DNA from: Sulfuritalea sp. | GTDB taxonomy: Bacteria > Pseudomonadota > Gammaproteobacteria > Burkholderiales > Rhodocyclaceae | Assembly (NCBI GenBank): GCA_016716965.1 | Contig: JADJUP010000021.1 | Coordinates: 1-30,665 of the forward strand | Reading direction: 5' to 3' | Length of the DNA: 30,665 bases | In this document: positions 12,718 to 21,457 of the stretch, in pieces | Layout of the letters: every line of letters starts with the position of its first letter | Numbering within the stretch: the first letter of the stretch is position 1 | The notes under the pieces: model-generated | Seen by the model: the letters and a program-made list of their open reading frames with translations, nothing else | Told to the model about the DNA's origin: nothing | Database searches by the model: none | Made by a program: the position numbers and the translations under genes

Positions 12718-13209
12718 CTATTCTTCGAGCAGGCTGCGCAGCATCCAGGCCGTCTTCTCGTGCACTTCAATGCGCTGCGTCAGCAGGTCGGCACTCGGCT
12801 GGTCGTTGGCCTTTTCCACCAGCGGGAACAGCTTCCTCGCGGTACGCGCCGTGGCTTCCTGCGCGGCGACCAGGTGGCGCACCATGTCCATGGCTTTTGG
12901 CTGGCCCTCGACTTCCTTGATGGTCGCCAGCTTGACGAACTCCTTGTAGGTACCGGGCGCCGGATGGCCGAGGGCGCGGATGCGTTCGGCGATCAGGTCG
13001 AGCGCGTTCCACTGTTCGGTGTATTGGCCCATGAACATCAGGTGCAGGGTGTTGAATTGCGGCCCGGTGACGTTCCAGTGGAAGTTGTGCGTCATCAGGT
13101 AGAGCGTGTAGCTGTCGGCCAGCAGGCCGGAGAGGCCCTGGGCGACTGCGGCGCGGTCCTTGTCGGAAATGCCGATGTCGAGCTTGGCGGGTTTGGTGGT
13201 CTTTTTCAT
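12718..13209 (-). CDS. dps: Dps ferritin-like DNA-protecting protein
   Basis: Dps proteins form 12-subunit shells that oxidise Fe2+ with H2O2, store iron and bind DNA under stress. The 163-residue product has the family signature HNFHWNVTG, then TLHLMF and DLIAERIRALG. His44, His56, Asp71 and Glu75 line up with ferroxidase ligands His51, His63, Asp78 and Glu82 of E. coli Dps at a constant offset. A lysine-rich start (MKKTTKPAK) could help DNA binding. The ATG at 13209 has AGGAGA just upstream; the longer ORF start at 13290 overlaps ahpF and is not preferred. Placement between ahpF and katG fits peroxide defence: Dps removes the iron that would drive Fenton chemistry. Confidence 0.96.
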   Translation of the reverse strand: MKKTTKPAKLDIGISDKDRAAVAQGLSGLLADSYTLYLMTHNFHWNVTGPQFNTLHLMFMGQYTEQWNALDLIAERIRALGHPAPGTYKEFVKLATIKEVEGQPKAMDMVRHLVAAQEATARTARKLFPLVEKANDQPSADLLTQRIEVHEKTAWMLRSLLEE

Positions 13210-13264
13210 GATGTTTCTCCTGTGCGGATTGAAATGACTTGAATGAAAACTACCCGTTTGCGGA

Positions 13265-14863
13265 TCAGGCGGGCTGACCCAGGTCAACACTCGTGGCGGC
13301 CGGCGTGGGCGCCGGGCTGCGGATCAGGTGATCGAAGGCGGAGAGCGACGCCTTCGCGCCCTCACCCATGGCGATGATTATCTGCTTGTAGGGCGTGGTC
13401 GTCGCATCGCCGGCGGCGAAGACGCCCGGCAGCGAGGTCTGGCCGCGCGCATCGATCTCGATTTCGCCGCGCGGCGACAGTGCCAGAGTGCCCTTGAGCC
13501 AGTCGGTGTTGGGCAGCAGGCCGATCTGGACGAAGATGCCTTCGAGCTCGACGCGCTTCGTCTGCCCGCCGATCCGGTCCTGATAGACGATGCCATTCAC
13601 CTTTTCGCCGTCGCCGGTGACTTCGGTGGTCAGCGCGCTGGTGATGATGGTGACGTTGGGCAGGCTGCCGAGCTTGGCCTGCAGCACGGCGTCGGCCCTG
13701 AGCTTGCTGTCGAATTCGAGCAGCGTGACATGGCCGACGATGCCGGCCAGGTCGATCGCCGCCTCGACGCCGGAGTTGCCGCCGCCGATCACCGCCACGC
13801 GCTTGCCCTTGAACAGCGGGCCGTCGCAGTGCGGGCAGAAGCACACGCCCTTGCCCTTGTAGTCCTTCTCGCCGGGCACGTTCATCTCGCGCCAGCGCGC
13901 GCCGGTGGCGAGGATCACGCTCTTCGCCTTGAGCGTGGCGCCGTTGGCGAGCCTGACCTGCGCCATGCCGTCGTCGCCGGCGGGAACCAGGGCTTCGGCG
14001 CGCTGCAGGTTCATGATGTCGACCTCGTATTCCTTGACGTGCTGCTCCAGCGCCATGGCGAGCTTGGGGCCTTCGGTGCGCTGCACGGAAATGAAGTTTT
14101 CGATGGCCATGGTGTCGAGCACCTGGCCGCCGAAGCGCTCGGCCACCACGCCGGTGCGGATGCCCTTGCGCGCGGCGTAGATCGCCGCCGCCGATCCGGC
14201 CGGGCCGCCGCCGACCACGAGCACGTCGTAGGCGTCCTTCGCATTCAGCTTTTCGGCATCGCGGGCGGAGGCGCCGGTGTCGACCTTGGCGAGGATCTCC
14301 TCGATCGTCATGCGGCCCTGGCCGAAGGCTTCGCCGTTCAGCATCACGGTCGGCACGGCCATGATCTTGCGTGCACTCACTTCGTCCTGGTACAAGGCGC
14401 CGTCGATCATCACGCTCTCGACGCCGGGGTTGAGCACGGCCATCAGGTTGAGCGCCTGCACCACGTCCGGGCAGTTGTGGCAGGAGAGCGAGATGTAGGT
14501 CTCGAAGCGCATCGTCCCGGTCAGGCCCTTGATCTGCTCGATCACGGCCGCATCGACCTTGGGCGGGTGGCCGCCGGTCTGCAACAGGGCCAGCACCAGC
14601 GAGGTGAATTCGTGGCCCATCGGGATGCCGGCGAAGCGGATGCGCGCGGCCTCACCCGGGCGGCCGACGGAGAACGAGGGCTTGCGGGCATCGCTGCCGT
14701 CCTCGCGCACGCTGACCTTGGGCGAGAGCGCGGCGATGTCGGCCAGCAGTTCGCGCATCTGGCGCGCGGCATCGCTGGCGTCGAGCGAGGCGACGAGTTC
14801 GATGGGCGTCTGGAGCTTTTCGAGGTAGGCGGCAAGCTGGGTCTTGATGTTTGTGTCGAGCAT
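13265..14863 (-). CDS. ahpF: Alkyl hydroperoxide reductase subunit F
   Basis: AhpF is the NAD(P)H-dependent flavoprotein that re-reduces AhpC. The 532-residue product has an N-terminal double thioredoxin-fold domain with redox pair Cys128/Cys131 (SCHNCPDV) and an FAD site GGGPAG at about 218-223. The thioredoxin-reductase-like module has the second pair Cys343/Cys346 (CFCPHCDGP) and the dinucleotide motif GGGNSG at about 360-365. It ends with FAAGDATTTPYKQI, typical of the family, and a short tail. The start at 14863 is set by AAGGAGA upstream and by family length; the longer ORF reaching back into ahpC is spurious. It lies 104 bp after ahpC. The gap holds a small GC hairpin (CCCGC...GCGGG near 14931-14945) that might tune ahpF level, but nothing proves this. 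Confidence 0.97.
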   Translation of the reverse strand: MLDTNIKTQLAAYLEKLQTPIELVASLDASDAARQMRELLADIAALSPKVSVREDGSDARKPSFSVGRPGEAARIRFAGIPMGHEFTSLVLALLQTGGHPPKVDAAVIEQIKGLTGTMRFETYISLSCHNCPDVVQALNLMAVLNPGVESVMIDGALYQDEVSARKIMAVPTVMLNGEAFGQGRMTIEEILAKVDTGASARDAEKLNAKDAYDVLVVGGGPAGSAAAIYAARKGIRTGVVAERFGGQVLDTMAIENFISVQRTEGPKLAMALEQHVKEYEVDIMNLQRAEALVPAGDDGMAQVRLANGATLKAKSVILATGARWREMNVPGEKDYKGKGVCFCPHCDGPLFKGKRVAVIGGGNSGVEAAIDLAGIVGHVTLLEFDSKLRADAVLQAKLGSLPNVTIITSALTTEVTGDGEKVNGIVYQDRIGGQTKRVELEGIFVQIGLLPNTDWLKGTLALSPRGEIEIDARGQTSLPGVFAAGDATTTPYKQIIIAMGEGAKASLSAFDHLIRSPAPTPAATSVDLGQPA

Positions 14864-14967
14864 GATTTTCTCCTTGGTGGGGATTGCACTGGCAAGCGCG
14901 CCGTGGTGTGGCGGCCTTGGCGCTGCAATCCCGCCCCGGTGCGGGGGAACGTTGGGGTTGGGGCTGT

Positions 14968-15537
14968 TTAGATCTTGCCGACCAGGTCCAGCGACGGCGC
15001 CAGGGTGGCTTCGCCTTCCTTCCACTTGGCGGGGCAGACTTCGCCCGGGTGGCTGGCGACGTACTGGGCGGCCTGCACCTTGCGCAGCAGCTCCATCGCG
15101 TCGCGGCCGATGCCGCCGGCGTTGATCTCGATGATCTGGATCTTGCCCGCCGGGTCCATGACGAAGGTGCCGCGCTCGGCCAGGCCGGCTTCCTCGATCA
15201 TCACGCCGAAGTTGCGGGTGATGGCGCCGGTCGGGTCGCCGATCATCGGGTACTTGATCTTGCCGATGGTCTCGGACGAGTCGTGCCAGGCCTTGTGCGT
15301 GAAGTGGGTGTCGGTCGATACGGCGTAGATCTCGACGCCCAGCGACTTGAAGGTGGCGTAGTGGTCGGCCAGGTCGCCCAGCTCGGTCGGGCAGACGAAG
15401 GTGAAGTCGGCCGGGTAGAAGAAGACGACCGACCACTTGCCCTTGAGGTCGTCCTGGGTGACGGGGACGAACTTGCCGTTGTGGAAGGCGGTGGCCTTGA
15501 AGGGAAGGATTTCGGTGTTGATCAGGCTGGTGTTCAT
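14968..15537 (-). CDS. ahpC: Alkyl hydroperoxide reductase subunit C (peroxiredoxin)
   Basis: AhpC is a typical 2-Cys peroxiredoxin that reduces H2O2 and organic hydroperoxides in the cytoplasm. The 189-residue product has the peroxidatic Cys49 in DFTFVCPTE and the resolving Cys168 in GEVCPAKW. Family-typical blocks such as VSTDTHFTHKAWHD and IGDPTGAITRNFGVM are also present. The length matches E. coli AhpC closely and the frame is intact. AAGGAG lies a few bases before the ATG at 15537. It heads the peroxide-defence series and has its own plausible promoter and OxyR-like site just upstream. Confidence 0.98.
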   Translation of the reverse strand: MNTSLINTEILPFKATAFHNGKFVPVTQDDLKGKWSVVFFYPADFTFVCPTELGDLADHYATFKSLGVEIYAVSTDTHFTHKAWHDSSETIGKIKYPMIGDPTGAITRNFGVMIEEAGLAERGTFVMDPAGKIQIIEINAGGIGRDAMELLRKVQAAQYVASHPGEVCPAKWKEGEATLAPSLDLVGKI

Positions 15538-15582
15538 GGTGTGGCTCCTTGGTGGGTTGATTGGTTTGCTGCGATGGAGTGA

Positions 15583-15612
15583 ATATTAATTATCGCAATC
15601 GTGATCGTCCAA
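15583..15612 (-). promoter_or_regulatory. Predicted sigma-70-type promoter of ahpC
   Basis: On the minus strand TTGGAC (15612-15607) and TAATAT (15588-15583) are 18 bp apart, giving a transcript start near 15575 and a leader of about 38 bases. The region is distinctly AT-rich compared with its surroundings. Both hexamers deviate from consensus, as is usual for activator-dependent promoters. Confidence 0.5.
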
Positions 15613-15649
15613 TTGATTGTTGAAATCGATCAGATAGCCGTGGCCTATC
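15612..15649. promoter_or_regulatory. OxyR-like binding site upstream of ahpC
   Basis: GATAGCCGTGGCCTATC (15633-15649) has ATAG-N7-CTAT, the spacing of one OxyR half-site. Seven bases nearer the gene, ATTG-N7-AAAT (15612-15626) sits where the second half-site would be, but matches weakly. The promoter-proximal edge touches the predicted -35, the geometry known for OxyR-activated promoters. OxyR itself is not encoded in the window, so this is inference from sequence and gene content. Confidence 0.45.
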
Positions 15650-15655
15650 AGCATC

Positions 15656-15672
15656 GATCGGAGCGTCCGATC
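15656..15672. promoter_or_regulatory. Perfect inverted repeat between the CBS gene and ahpC
   Basis: GATCGGA-GCG-TCCGATC is a perfect 7-bp inverted repeat with a 3-bp spacer. Its centre is about 23 bp, roughly two helical turns, from the centre of the OxyR-like half-site. It could be an additional operator or a small hairpin. A weak GCCCG/CGGGC pair at 15731-15749 is the only terminator-like structure after the CBS gene. No gene is seen in 15538-15761. Confidence 0.35.
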
Positions 15673-15761
15673 CGATGGCGGGCACTGCGGCGGGGGTCAG
15701 GCCGGCGCGGTCGAGCGAGCCGCTTAGTCAGCCCGGTATTCGTGCGGGCAAGGCTGTGAAA

Positions 15762-16394
15762 TCATCGCCAGAGGCTGAGCGGCGGGTCGGTGACGACGGC
15801 GCGCAGGATGTCGCCGCGCGACACAAAGCCCAGCAGGCGGCCGGCTTCACTGGTAATCGGCACGCCATCGACGCCTTTGTCGATCATGACCGCCGCGATG
15901 CGCCGGATGTCCGTGACGGGAACGGCGGCCACCACCGGGGTGGTCATCACGTCGCGCACGAGACGGTCGAGCGACTCGACGACACGCCCGCCTTCGATGT
16001 TGAGCGCGGTCAGCAAGTCGCGCTCGCTGACGATGCCGACCAGTCGCGCATCGTCATCCATCACCGGAGCCTGACGGATGGCGTGGTCGCGCAAGGTGCG
16101 CCAGGCATGGGCGACCGAATCGCCGGCATTCAGGCGGATCACGGTGGTCTGCATGATCTGGCTGGCGTGATACAGCGGTCCGCGTTCCAGATCCCGGGGC
16201 AGCATGGCCCGATAGGCTTTGACCGCGTCTTCGCGCAGGCGGGTGCTCGCGCCCGGTATCGCCTCGATGCCCAGTTCTTCTCCATCCTGGGCGATGGCGC
16301 GCGCCGCCCGGGCCCTGGCGAGCGCGTTCACGCGATTCATTTCTTCCAGCGTGCCGCTGAAGACCTGCCCCGAAACACCGTAGATCGAAAACAT
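15762..16394 (-). CDS. Two-CBS-domain protein
   Basis: CBS pairs (Bateman modules) bind adenine nucleotides or other ligands and often regulate transporters or enzymes. The intact 210-residue product has an N-terminal segment rich in Ala/Arg (about 1-70), then CBS1 (about 78-130: ASQIMQTTVIRLNAGDSV, LVGIVSERDLL) and CBS2 (about 147-203: VRDVMTTPVVAAVPVTDI, LLGFVSRGDIL). Both repeats keep the characteristic G-F/I-V-S-x-x-D-I/L-L ending. AGGGAG precedes the ATG and the gap to the P-type ATPase stop is 9 bp. As last gene of the ion/stress operon it may sense the energy state for the neighbouring transporters; this is inference. Confidence 0.88.
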   Translation of the reverse strand: MFSIYGVSGQVFSGTLEEMNRVNALARARAARAIAQDGEELGIEAIPGASTRLREDAVKAYRAMLPRDLERGPLYHASQIMQTTVIRLNAGDSVAHAWRTLRDHAIRQAPVMDDDARLVGIVSERDLLTALNIEGGRVVESLDRLVRDVMTTPVVAAVPVTDIRRIAAVMIDKGVDGVPITSEAGRLLGFVSRGDILRAVVTDPPLSLWR

Positions 16395-16403
16395 GGATTC
16401 TCC

Positions 16404-19069
16404 CTATCCGCCCGTGATGCGCTTGAACGAGCGCAGCAACAGTTTGCGCGCCTCTTCGAGGAAGAGCGTGCTCGATGCCACGGCAGTCGCCCCCAGCCAC
16501 TCGGCATGGGTCAGATCGACGGTATCGAAGATCGCCTGCGCCGGCTCCCAATGCACGGCTATGGCTTGCAAGGCGACAACGGCGAACAGCGCCAGCCACA
16601 GTTTACCGTTGGCGAAGAACTGCGCGTTGAAAGCGCTGCCGTGCTCGGCGCGGGCGTTGAAGATGTTGAAGAACTGGAACAGCACGAAGGTGGTGAAGGC
16701 CAGCGTCATGGCCTTCTGCGCATCGCCGGATTGCATCGCCCAGGCGTAGGCGCCCAGGGTGCCCACCGCCATCGTCGCGCCATAGAGGCCGATGCGCCAC
16801 ATGCGCGACACGGAAAGTATCGCCGCCTGCTTGTCGCGCGGGCGCTCGCCCATGATTCCGGGGCGGGCCGGTTCGACGCCCAGCGTCATCGCGGGCGGGC
16901 CGTCCATGATGATGTTCACCCAGAGGATCTGGATCGCCGTGAACGGCGTGGCGAAGCCGAGCAGGGGTGCGCCGAGCACGGTGAGGATGGCGCCGATGTT
17001 GGTGGACAGCTGGAAGCGCACGAACTTCACGATGTTGTCGTAGATGGTGCGGCCTTCCTCCACGGCGCGGACGATGGAGGCGAAGTTGTCGTCGGTGAGC
17101 ACCAGCGTCGCAGCCTCCTTGGTTACTTCGGTACCGGTGATGCCCATTGCCACCCCGATGTCGGCGGCTTTCAGCGCCGGCGCGTCGTTGACGCCATCCC
17201 CGGTCATCGCCACGACATGCCCTTTGGCCTGCAAGGCTTCGACGATGCGCATCTTGTGCTCGGGTGCGACGCGGGCGAACACGGAGCTCTTTTCGACCAG
17301 GGCGGCGATCTGGTCCTGGTTCAGGCCGTCGAGCTTACGGCCCTCGTGCGCTTCGCCTTCGAGGCCGAGTTCGCGCGCGATGGCGGCGGCGGTAACGCGG
17401 TGGTCGCCGGTGATCATCTTGACCTGGATGCCGGCCTTGCGGCAGGTGGCAATCGCCGCGCGTGCCTCGGCACGCGGCGGATCGATGATGCCGACCAGTG
17501 CGTGCAGGGTCAGCTCGCTGGCCCAGGGCAGCAGGTCGCCGCGCCGGGGTCGAAGGCCGCGGCCGGGATGACGCGCCCGGCCAGGGCCAGCACGCGCAGG
17601 GCCTGGCCGGCCAGGGCCTCGTTCTCGGCGGCGTAGCGGGCGCGTGTTTCTTCATCCAGCGGCAACACCGCATCGTGGTTCAGGTAGTCGCGGGACAATG
17701 CCAGCAGCACATCGGGCGCGCCCTTGACGCACAGCCGCACCTGCTCGCCCTCGTGATGGAAGGTGGCCATGAACTTGGTGGCCGAATCGAAGGGAATCTC
17801 CGCGATGCGGGGCAGTTGTTCGAGTGCCTCCTCGGCCTTCAGTCCGGCTTTCGCCGCCAGCGACAGCAACGCGCCTTCGGTCGGGTCGCCGATCAGCTGG
17901 CCATCCCTGATGCGCGCATCGGTGCACAGCGCTGCCGGCAACAGGATGTGGCGCACATCTCCCGCAAGGTCGATGCGGCCTGCAGTGCCATAGCCCTCGC
18001 CGCTGACGGCATGGCGCCGGCCATTGCAGTAGAGCGCGCGCGCCGTCATCTGGTTCAGCGTCAGGGTACCGGTCTTGTCGGAGCAGATCACCGTGGTGCA
18101 ACCCAGCGTCTCGACTGCAGCGAGCTTCTTGACGATGGCGTTGCGCTTCGCCATGCGGTGCATGCCCAGCGCCAGCGTGACCGTCACCACCGCCGGCAGG
18201 CCCTCGGGGATCGCCGCGACCGCGAGCGCGATGGCGGTCATGGCTGTTTGTACCAGCGGATCGCCGCGCATCAGGCCGAAGGCGAACATCAGCGCAACGA
18301 CGCCGCCGGCGATCAGTGCGAGTCGCTTGCCCAGGCTGTCGAGCTGCTGTTGCAGCGGCGTCTCGCCCTCGGCGGTGGCGGCTAGCAGGCCGGCCAGGCG
18401 GCCCATCTCGCTGCCCATGCCGGTGGCTGTGACGACGGCTTCGAGGCGGCCGCGCGTCACCACGGTGTTCATGAACACCATGTTGTGCCGTTCCGCCAGC
18501 GCCGACTTTTCATCGACGGTATCCGGCCGTTTGGCGACGGGCTGCGATTCGCCTGTCAGGGCCGCCTCCGCCACCTCGCCGCTGTGTGCCGACAATACGC
18601 GCGCATCGGCGGGGATGCGGTCACCGGCTTCCAGCAGCAGCAGGTCGCCAGGAACAAGTTCTGTGGCATCGATCTGCCGCAGTTCGCCGTCACGCCGCAC
18701 GCGTGCGGTCGGCGCGAGCATGTTCTTCAGCGCTGCCAGCGCCGCTTCGGCGCGATGTTCCTGGAAAAAGCCCAGCGCGGCATTGAGCAGCACGACTATG
18801 GCGATGACGATGGCGTCCTTGAGGTCGCCGATGGCGCCGGCCAGCACGGCGGCACCGAGCAGGATCAGGATTAGCAGGCTCCTGAACTGGTCAAGGAACT
18901 TTCGCCACGCCGGGCGCGCCGGCTTTTCGGCGAGGCGGTTGGGGCCGTGGGTGGCGAGGCGCTGGCGAGCGGCTTCCGCGGTCAATCCACGTTCGGCGTC
19001 CGACTTCAGCAGGCGCACGACCTCGCCGTTTGTGCAGGCATGCCAGGCAGTTTGGGGATCAAGAGACAT
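16404..19069 (-). CDS. P-type cation ATPase, Ca2+-transporting type (one frameshift)
   Basis: A P2-type ATPase, most likely exporting Ca2+. Seen in order: N-terminal cation-ATPase domain (LATHGPNRL), first membrane pair, TGES actuator loop, and PEGLPAVVTVTLALG in M4. The phosphorylation site CSDKTGTLTLNQMTA, hinge TGDGVNDAPALK and the C-terminal membrane domain (FQLSTNIGAI, WVNIIMDGPPAMTLG) follow. M4 Glu, M5 Asn and the M6 Asn/Asp pair are present, but the position of SERCA Glu771 is Ala (STNIGA), as in plasma-membrane Ca2+ pumps, suggesting one Ca2+ per cycle. The frame shifts near 17540, where a base is missing between FDPGA and the segment LLPWASELTL. Joined, the protein has about 888 residues, normal for the family. 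It follows the CaCA antiporter gene by 11 bp. Monovalent cation transport is the main alternative. Confidence 0.92.
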
Positions 19070-19080
19070 GATGGCGGTGA

Positions 19081-20004
19081 TCAGGATGTTAGGGTGGCCC
19101 AGACAAAGGCGGCGTAGAGCCCTGACAAGAGCACGCCGCGTGTGCGCACGATCTGGCCGGAGCGGTCGGGCAACAGCAGGAGCAGCGCAAAGGCACCGGC
19201 GGCAAGTGTGAGCGCAACCTCGCCCAGCGGTGCGGCAATCGGATGTATCGTGCCGGCGACGCCGACGATGGCGAGGCCGTTGAACAGGTTGCTCCCGATC
19301 AGGGTTCCGACGCCGATATCGTCGTGGCCGCGCAGGCGCGACAGGATCACCGTGACCAGCTCGGGGAGCGAGGTGCCGATTGCCACCAGTACTACGCCGA
19401 TCACGTAGGTGTCGACGCCAAGGGCGGCGGCAAGGCCCGTCGCCCCGCCCACGAACAGGCGACCGGCGGCGATCAGTGCGCCGAGGCCGATCACGCCGAG
19501 CAGCAGGCTGGTTCCCGCCGACAATTCGCCGGCTTCAACAATTACCGCATCTGATCTGTTGCGCAGGGCGCCGCGCACGGTCCATGCCAGCCAGGCAAGG
19601 AATGCGGCCAACAGCAGCAAGGCCTCTGGACGATCGATTCGTCCGTCGAGAATGAGGACAAAGGTAAGCACCGGGACAGCAAGCGCCAGGTAGAAATCGC
19701 GGCCGAAGTCCTGCCGCGTGGTCTGCACCGCTCCATACAGCAGGGCGAGGCCGAAAATCAGCGCGATATTGACGACGTTGCTCCCCAGCGCATCGCCCAG
19801 CCCGATCTCCGGCTGGCCGGCGAACGCGGCAACGGAAGACACGGTAAGTTCGGGACTGGATGTGGCGAATGCCGCGAGCGTGGTGGCTGCCACGACCTTC
19901 GGTACACGCAGATGGAGTGCCGCGCCGAGGATGGACCTGAGGAAGGCTTCACCGCCCGCTGCCGCAAGCAGAATGGCGCCCAGGATGAGTGCCAGATCGG
20001 TCAT
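19081..20004 (-). CDS. Na+/Ca2+ exchanger-family (CaCA) antiporter
   Basis: A membrane antiporter of the calcium/cation exchanger superfamily, resembling bacterial YrbG. The intact 307-residue product has about ten hydrophobic segments and the two inverted alpha repeats: ATSSPELTVSSVAAFAG with GDALGSNVVNI in the first half, and AIGTSLPELVTVILSRLRG with GTLIGSNLFN in the second. The first repeat has ATSSPE where GTSLPE is usual; the acidic Glu is retained in both. The ATG overlaps the stop of the upstream USP gene by 4 bases (ATGA) and the P-type ATPase gene follows closely, so a secondary and a primary Ca2+ exporter are co-expressed. Na+ or H+ may be the counter-ion; sequence alone does not tell. 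Confidence 0.93.
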   Translation of the reverse strand: MTDLALILGAILLAAAGGEAFLRSILGAALHLRVPKVVAATTLAAFATSSPELTVSSVAAFAGQPEIGLGDALGSNVVNIALIFGLALLYGAVQTTRQDFGRDFYLALAVPVLTFVLILDGRIDRPEALLLLAAFLAWLAWTVRGALRNRSDAVIVEAGELSAGTSLLLGVIGLGALIAAGRLFVGGATGLAAALGVDTYVIGVVLVAIGTSLPELVTVILSRLRGHDDIGVGTLIGSNLFNGLAIVGVAGTIHPIAAPLGEVALTLAAGAFALLLLLPDRSGQIVRTRGVLLSGLYAAFVWATLTS

Positions 20005-20918
20005 GGCGGCTCGTCAGTCGCTTCGCGCGGGTCGCAGATGACCAGCACGTCGCATTGCGATTCGGCCAGCACATGCTTGGTCACGCTGCCGAGCAGGAGC
20101 TCCTCGGCAATGTGCTCACCATGTTTGCCGACGACGATCAGGTCACAGTCGTATTCCTGCTCAATGGCGGCGATCTGCTGCGCCGGATCGCCGTGGAGGA
20201 TCCGGCCCGAGTAGTTGATCGGCGCCAGGCTGGCGGTTGCCGCCAGATCACGCAGCCGCTGGCGGCGAACCTCGCTTTCGGTTGCGACAAGGCGGCGGAT
20301 CACCTCCTCCTCGACGCCGGCAAGAGCCAGTTTGCCCTCGTAGGGCAGTTCGAAGGCATGCAGCAGGACCAGGTCCGCATCCGGCGCCAGCTGCCTCGCG
20401 ATGCGGATCGCAGAGAGCGACACAGGCGAGAAATCGACGGCGATCAGCACCGAACGATAGGCCTCGTGGGGCGCCTGTTTCACCACCAGCACCGGCCGCC
20501 GTACCGATTTTCGCAGCAGGCGCGCCGCCGTCGATCCGAGCAGGGCATGGCGCAGGAAGGACTCACCGCGCGCGCCGAGTACCAGCAGATTCGCATCCAC
20601 GCTGTCGGCCTCGGCAGCGATGGTCGCCAGCGGGTTGCCCACGGCGACGTGCGTCCGCGCCGCGACGCCGCGATTGATCGACGCATCGCCGGTCAGCTGC
20701 TCCAGGCGCTTGCGGGCATCACTGTTCAGGGCCGCTTTCACAGCAGACAGGTCGTCCCCCAGCATCTCGCGCAGGCTGTCGATGGTGTCCAGTTCCATCG
20801 CGTGCAGCAGGTAGAGTTCGCCACCCGCGCTCGCGGCAAGGCGAAAGGCACGCTCGGCTGCATGTCGGGCCGGCGCGGAGAGATCGGTTGCGGCAAGAAT
20901 TCGGGCCAGCGATTTCAT
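20001..20918 (-). CDS. Tandem-domain universal stress protein
   Basis: A UspA-type protein of 305 residues with two Usp domains (about 1-147 and 153-295). Each ends with the ATP-binding signature G-x2-G-x9-G-S: GARGESFLRHALLGST and GKHGEHIAEELLLGS. MKSLARILAATDLS and YRSVLIAVDFSP are the typical first strands carrying the conserved Asp. Such proteins bind ATP and rise under starvation, heat or oxidative stress. I chose ATG 20918 because it begins the first Usp strand and overlaps the preceding stop in an ATGA; the longer ORF from 21143 is a read-through shadow. Being sandwiched between an antiporter with a TrkA-N domain and a Ca2+ antiporter suggests a regulatory link to ion transport, which is inference. 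Confidence 0.93.
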   Translation of the reverse strand: MKSLARILAATDLSAPARHAAERAFRLAASAGGELYLLHAMELDTIDSLREMLGDDLSAVKAALNSDARKRLEQLTGDASINRGVAARTHVAVGNPLATIAAEADSVDANLLVLGARGESFLRHALLGSTAARLLRKSVRRPVLVVKQAPHEAYRSVLIAVDFSPVSLSAIRIARQLAPDADLVLLHAFELPYEGKLALAGVEEEVIRRLVATESEVRRQRLRDLAATASLAPINYSGRILHGDPAQQIAAIEQEYDCDLIVVGKHGEHIAEELLLGSVTKHVLAESQCDVLVICDPREATDEPP

Positions 20919-21457
20919 GGTTTGTCCTTTCCGGGATGGATGATCGCGGTCAGGGCCTCGACCGCGTAATCGACGGCGTTGCGCATCGGATACAGGATGG
21001 TCGGCGCACCCAGCGCTTTCAGCGAAGCGCCGTCGAACTCCTCGCGGGCGACTACGGCCGCCTCGCCGGTGAAATGCTGTTCGCGCAGGCCGCGTAGCAG
21101 ATCCCGGTTCGAGGCCAGGTCCGGCAGGGTACTGACCACCCAACGCGTGTCCTTCAGCGGCAGGCTTTCGAGGAACTCGCTGGCGATGCCGTCGCCGTAG
21201 CGCACCGGCAGGCCCTGGCGGCGCAGTTTGCGCGCGACTTCCGGATCGAACTCGACACCGAGCACCTTGAGTCCGGCATCCCTGAGGCCGACCGCCAGTC
21301 GGCTGCCATAGCGGCCGAGGCCGAATACGATGACATCGGCCTCGCGCAGGTCGTGGCGTTCCGTGGCCATGGCCAGTTCGCGATGCGGGCGCTTGCGCTC
21401 GAACATGCCGAGCCAGGGCCCCAGCTTCTCGTAAAGCGGATGGGAATAAAGAATCAT
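20915..21457 (-). CDS. TrkA-N (RCK/KTN) domain part of a CPA2 antiporter
   Basis: A 180-residue ORF beginning MILYSHPLYEKLGPWLGMFE, then a Rossmann-fold TrkA-N domain (about 35-160: DVIVFGLGRYGSRLAVGL, LGVEFDPEVARKL). This domain binds NAD(H) or nucleotides and gates K+ transporters. The first 20 residues read as the end of the last membrane helix plus linker of a KefB-like antiporter rather than a true N-terminus. Adding one base before the ATG would fuse it in frame to the upstream ORF (LST-Y-MILYS), giving about 554 residues. However the two ORFs also overlap in a clean ATGA, as real junctions in this operon do. I favour a sequencing deletion, with a genuine split subunit as the alternative. 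Confidence 0.85.
   Translation of the reverse strand: MILYSHPLYEKLGPWLGMFERKRPHRELAMATERHDLREADVIVFGLGRYGSRLAVGLRDAGLKVLGVEFDPEVARKLRRQGLPVRYGDGIASEFLESLPLKDTRWVVSTLPDLASNRDLLRGLREQHFTGEAAVVAREEFDGASLKALGAPTILYPMRNAVDYAVEALTAIIHPGKDKP

Noticed and set aside
15675..17636. Plus-strand ORF of 653 codons
   Set aside because: It lies opposite the CBS gene and the P-type ATPase gene, both clearly real, and has only low-complexity composition.
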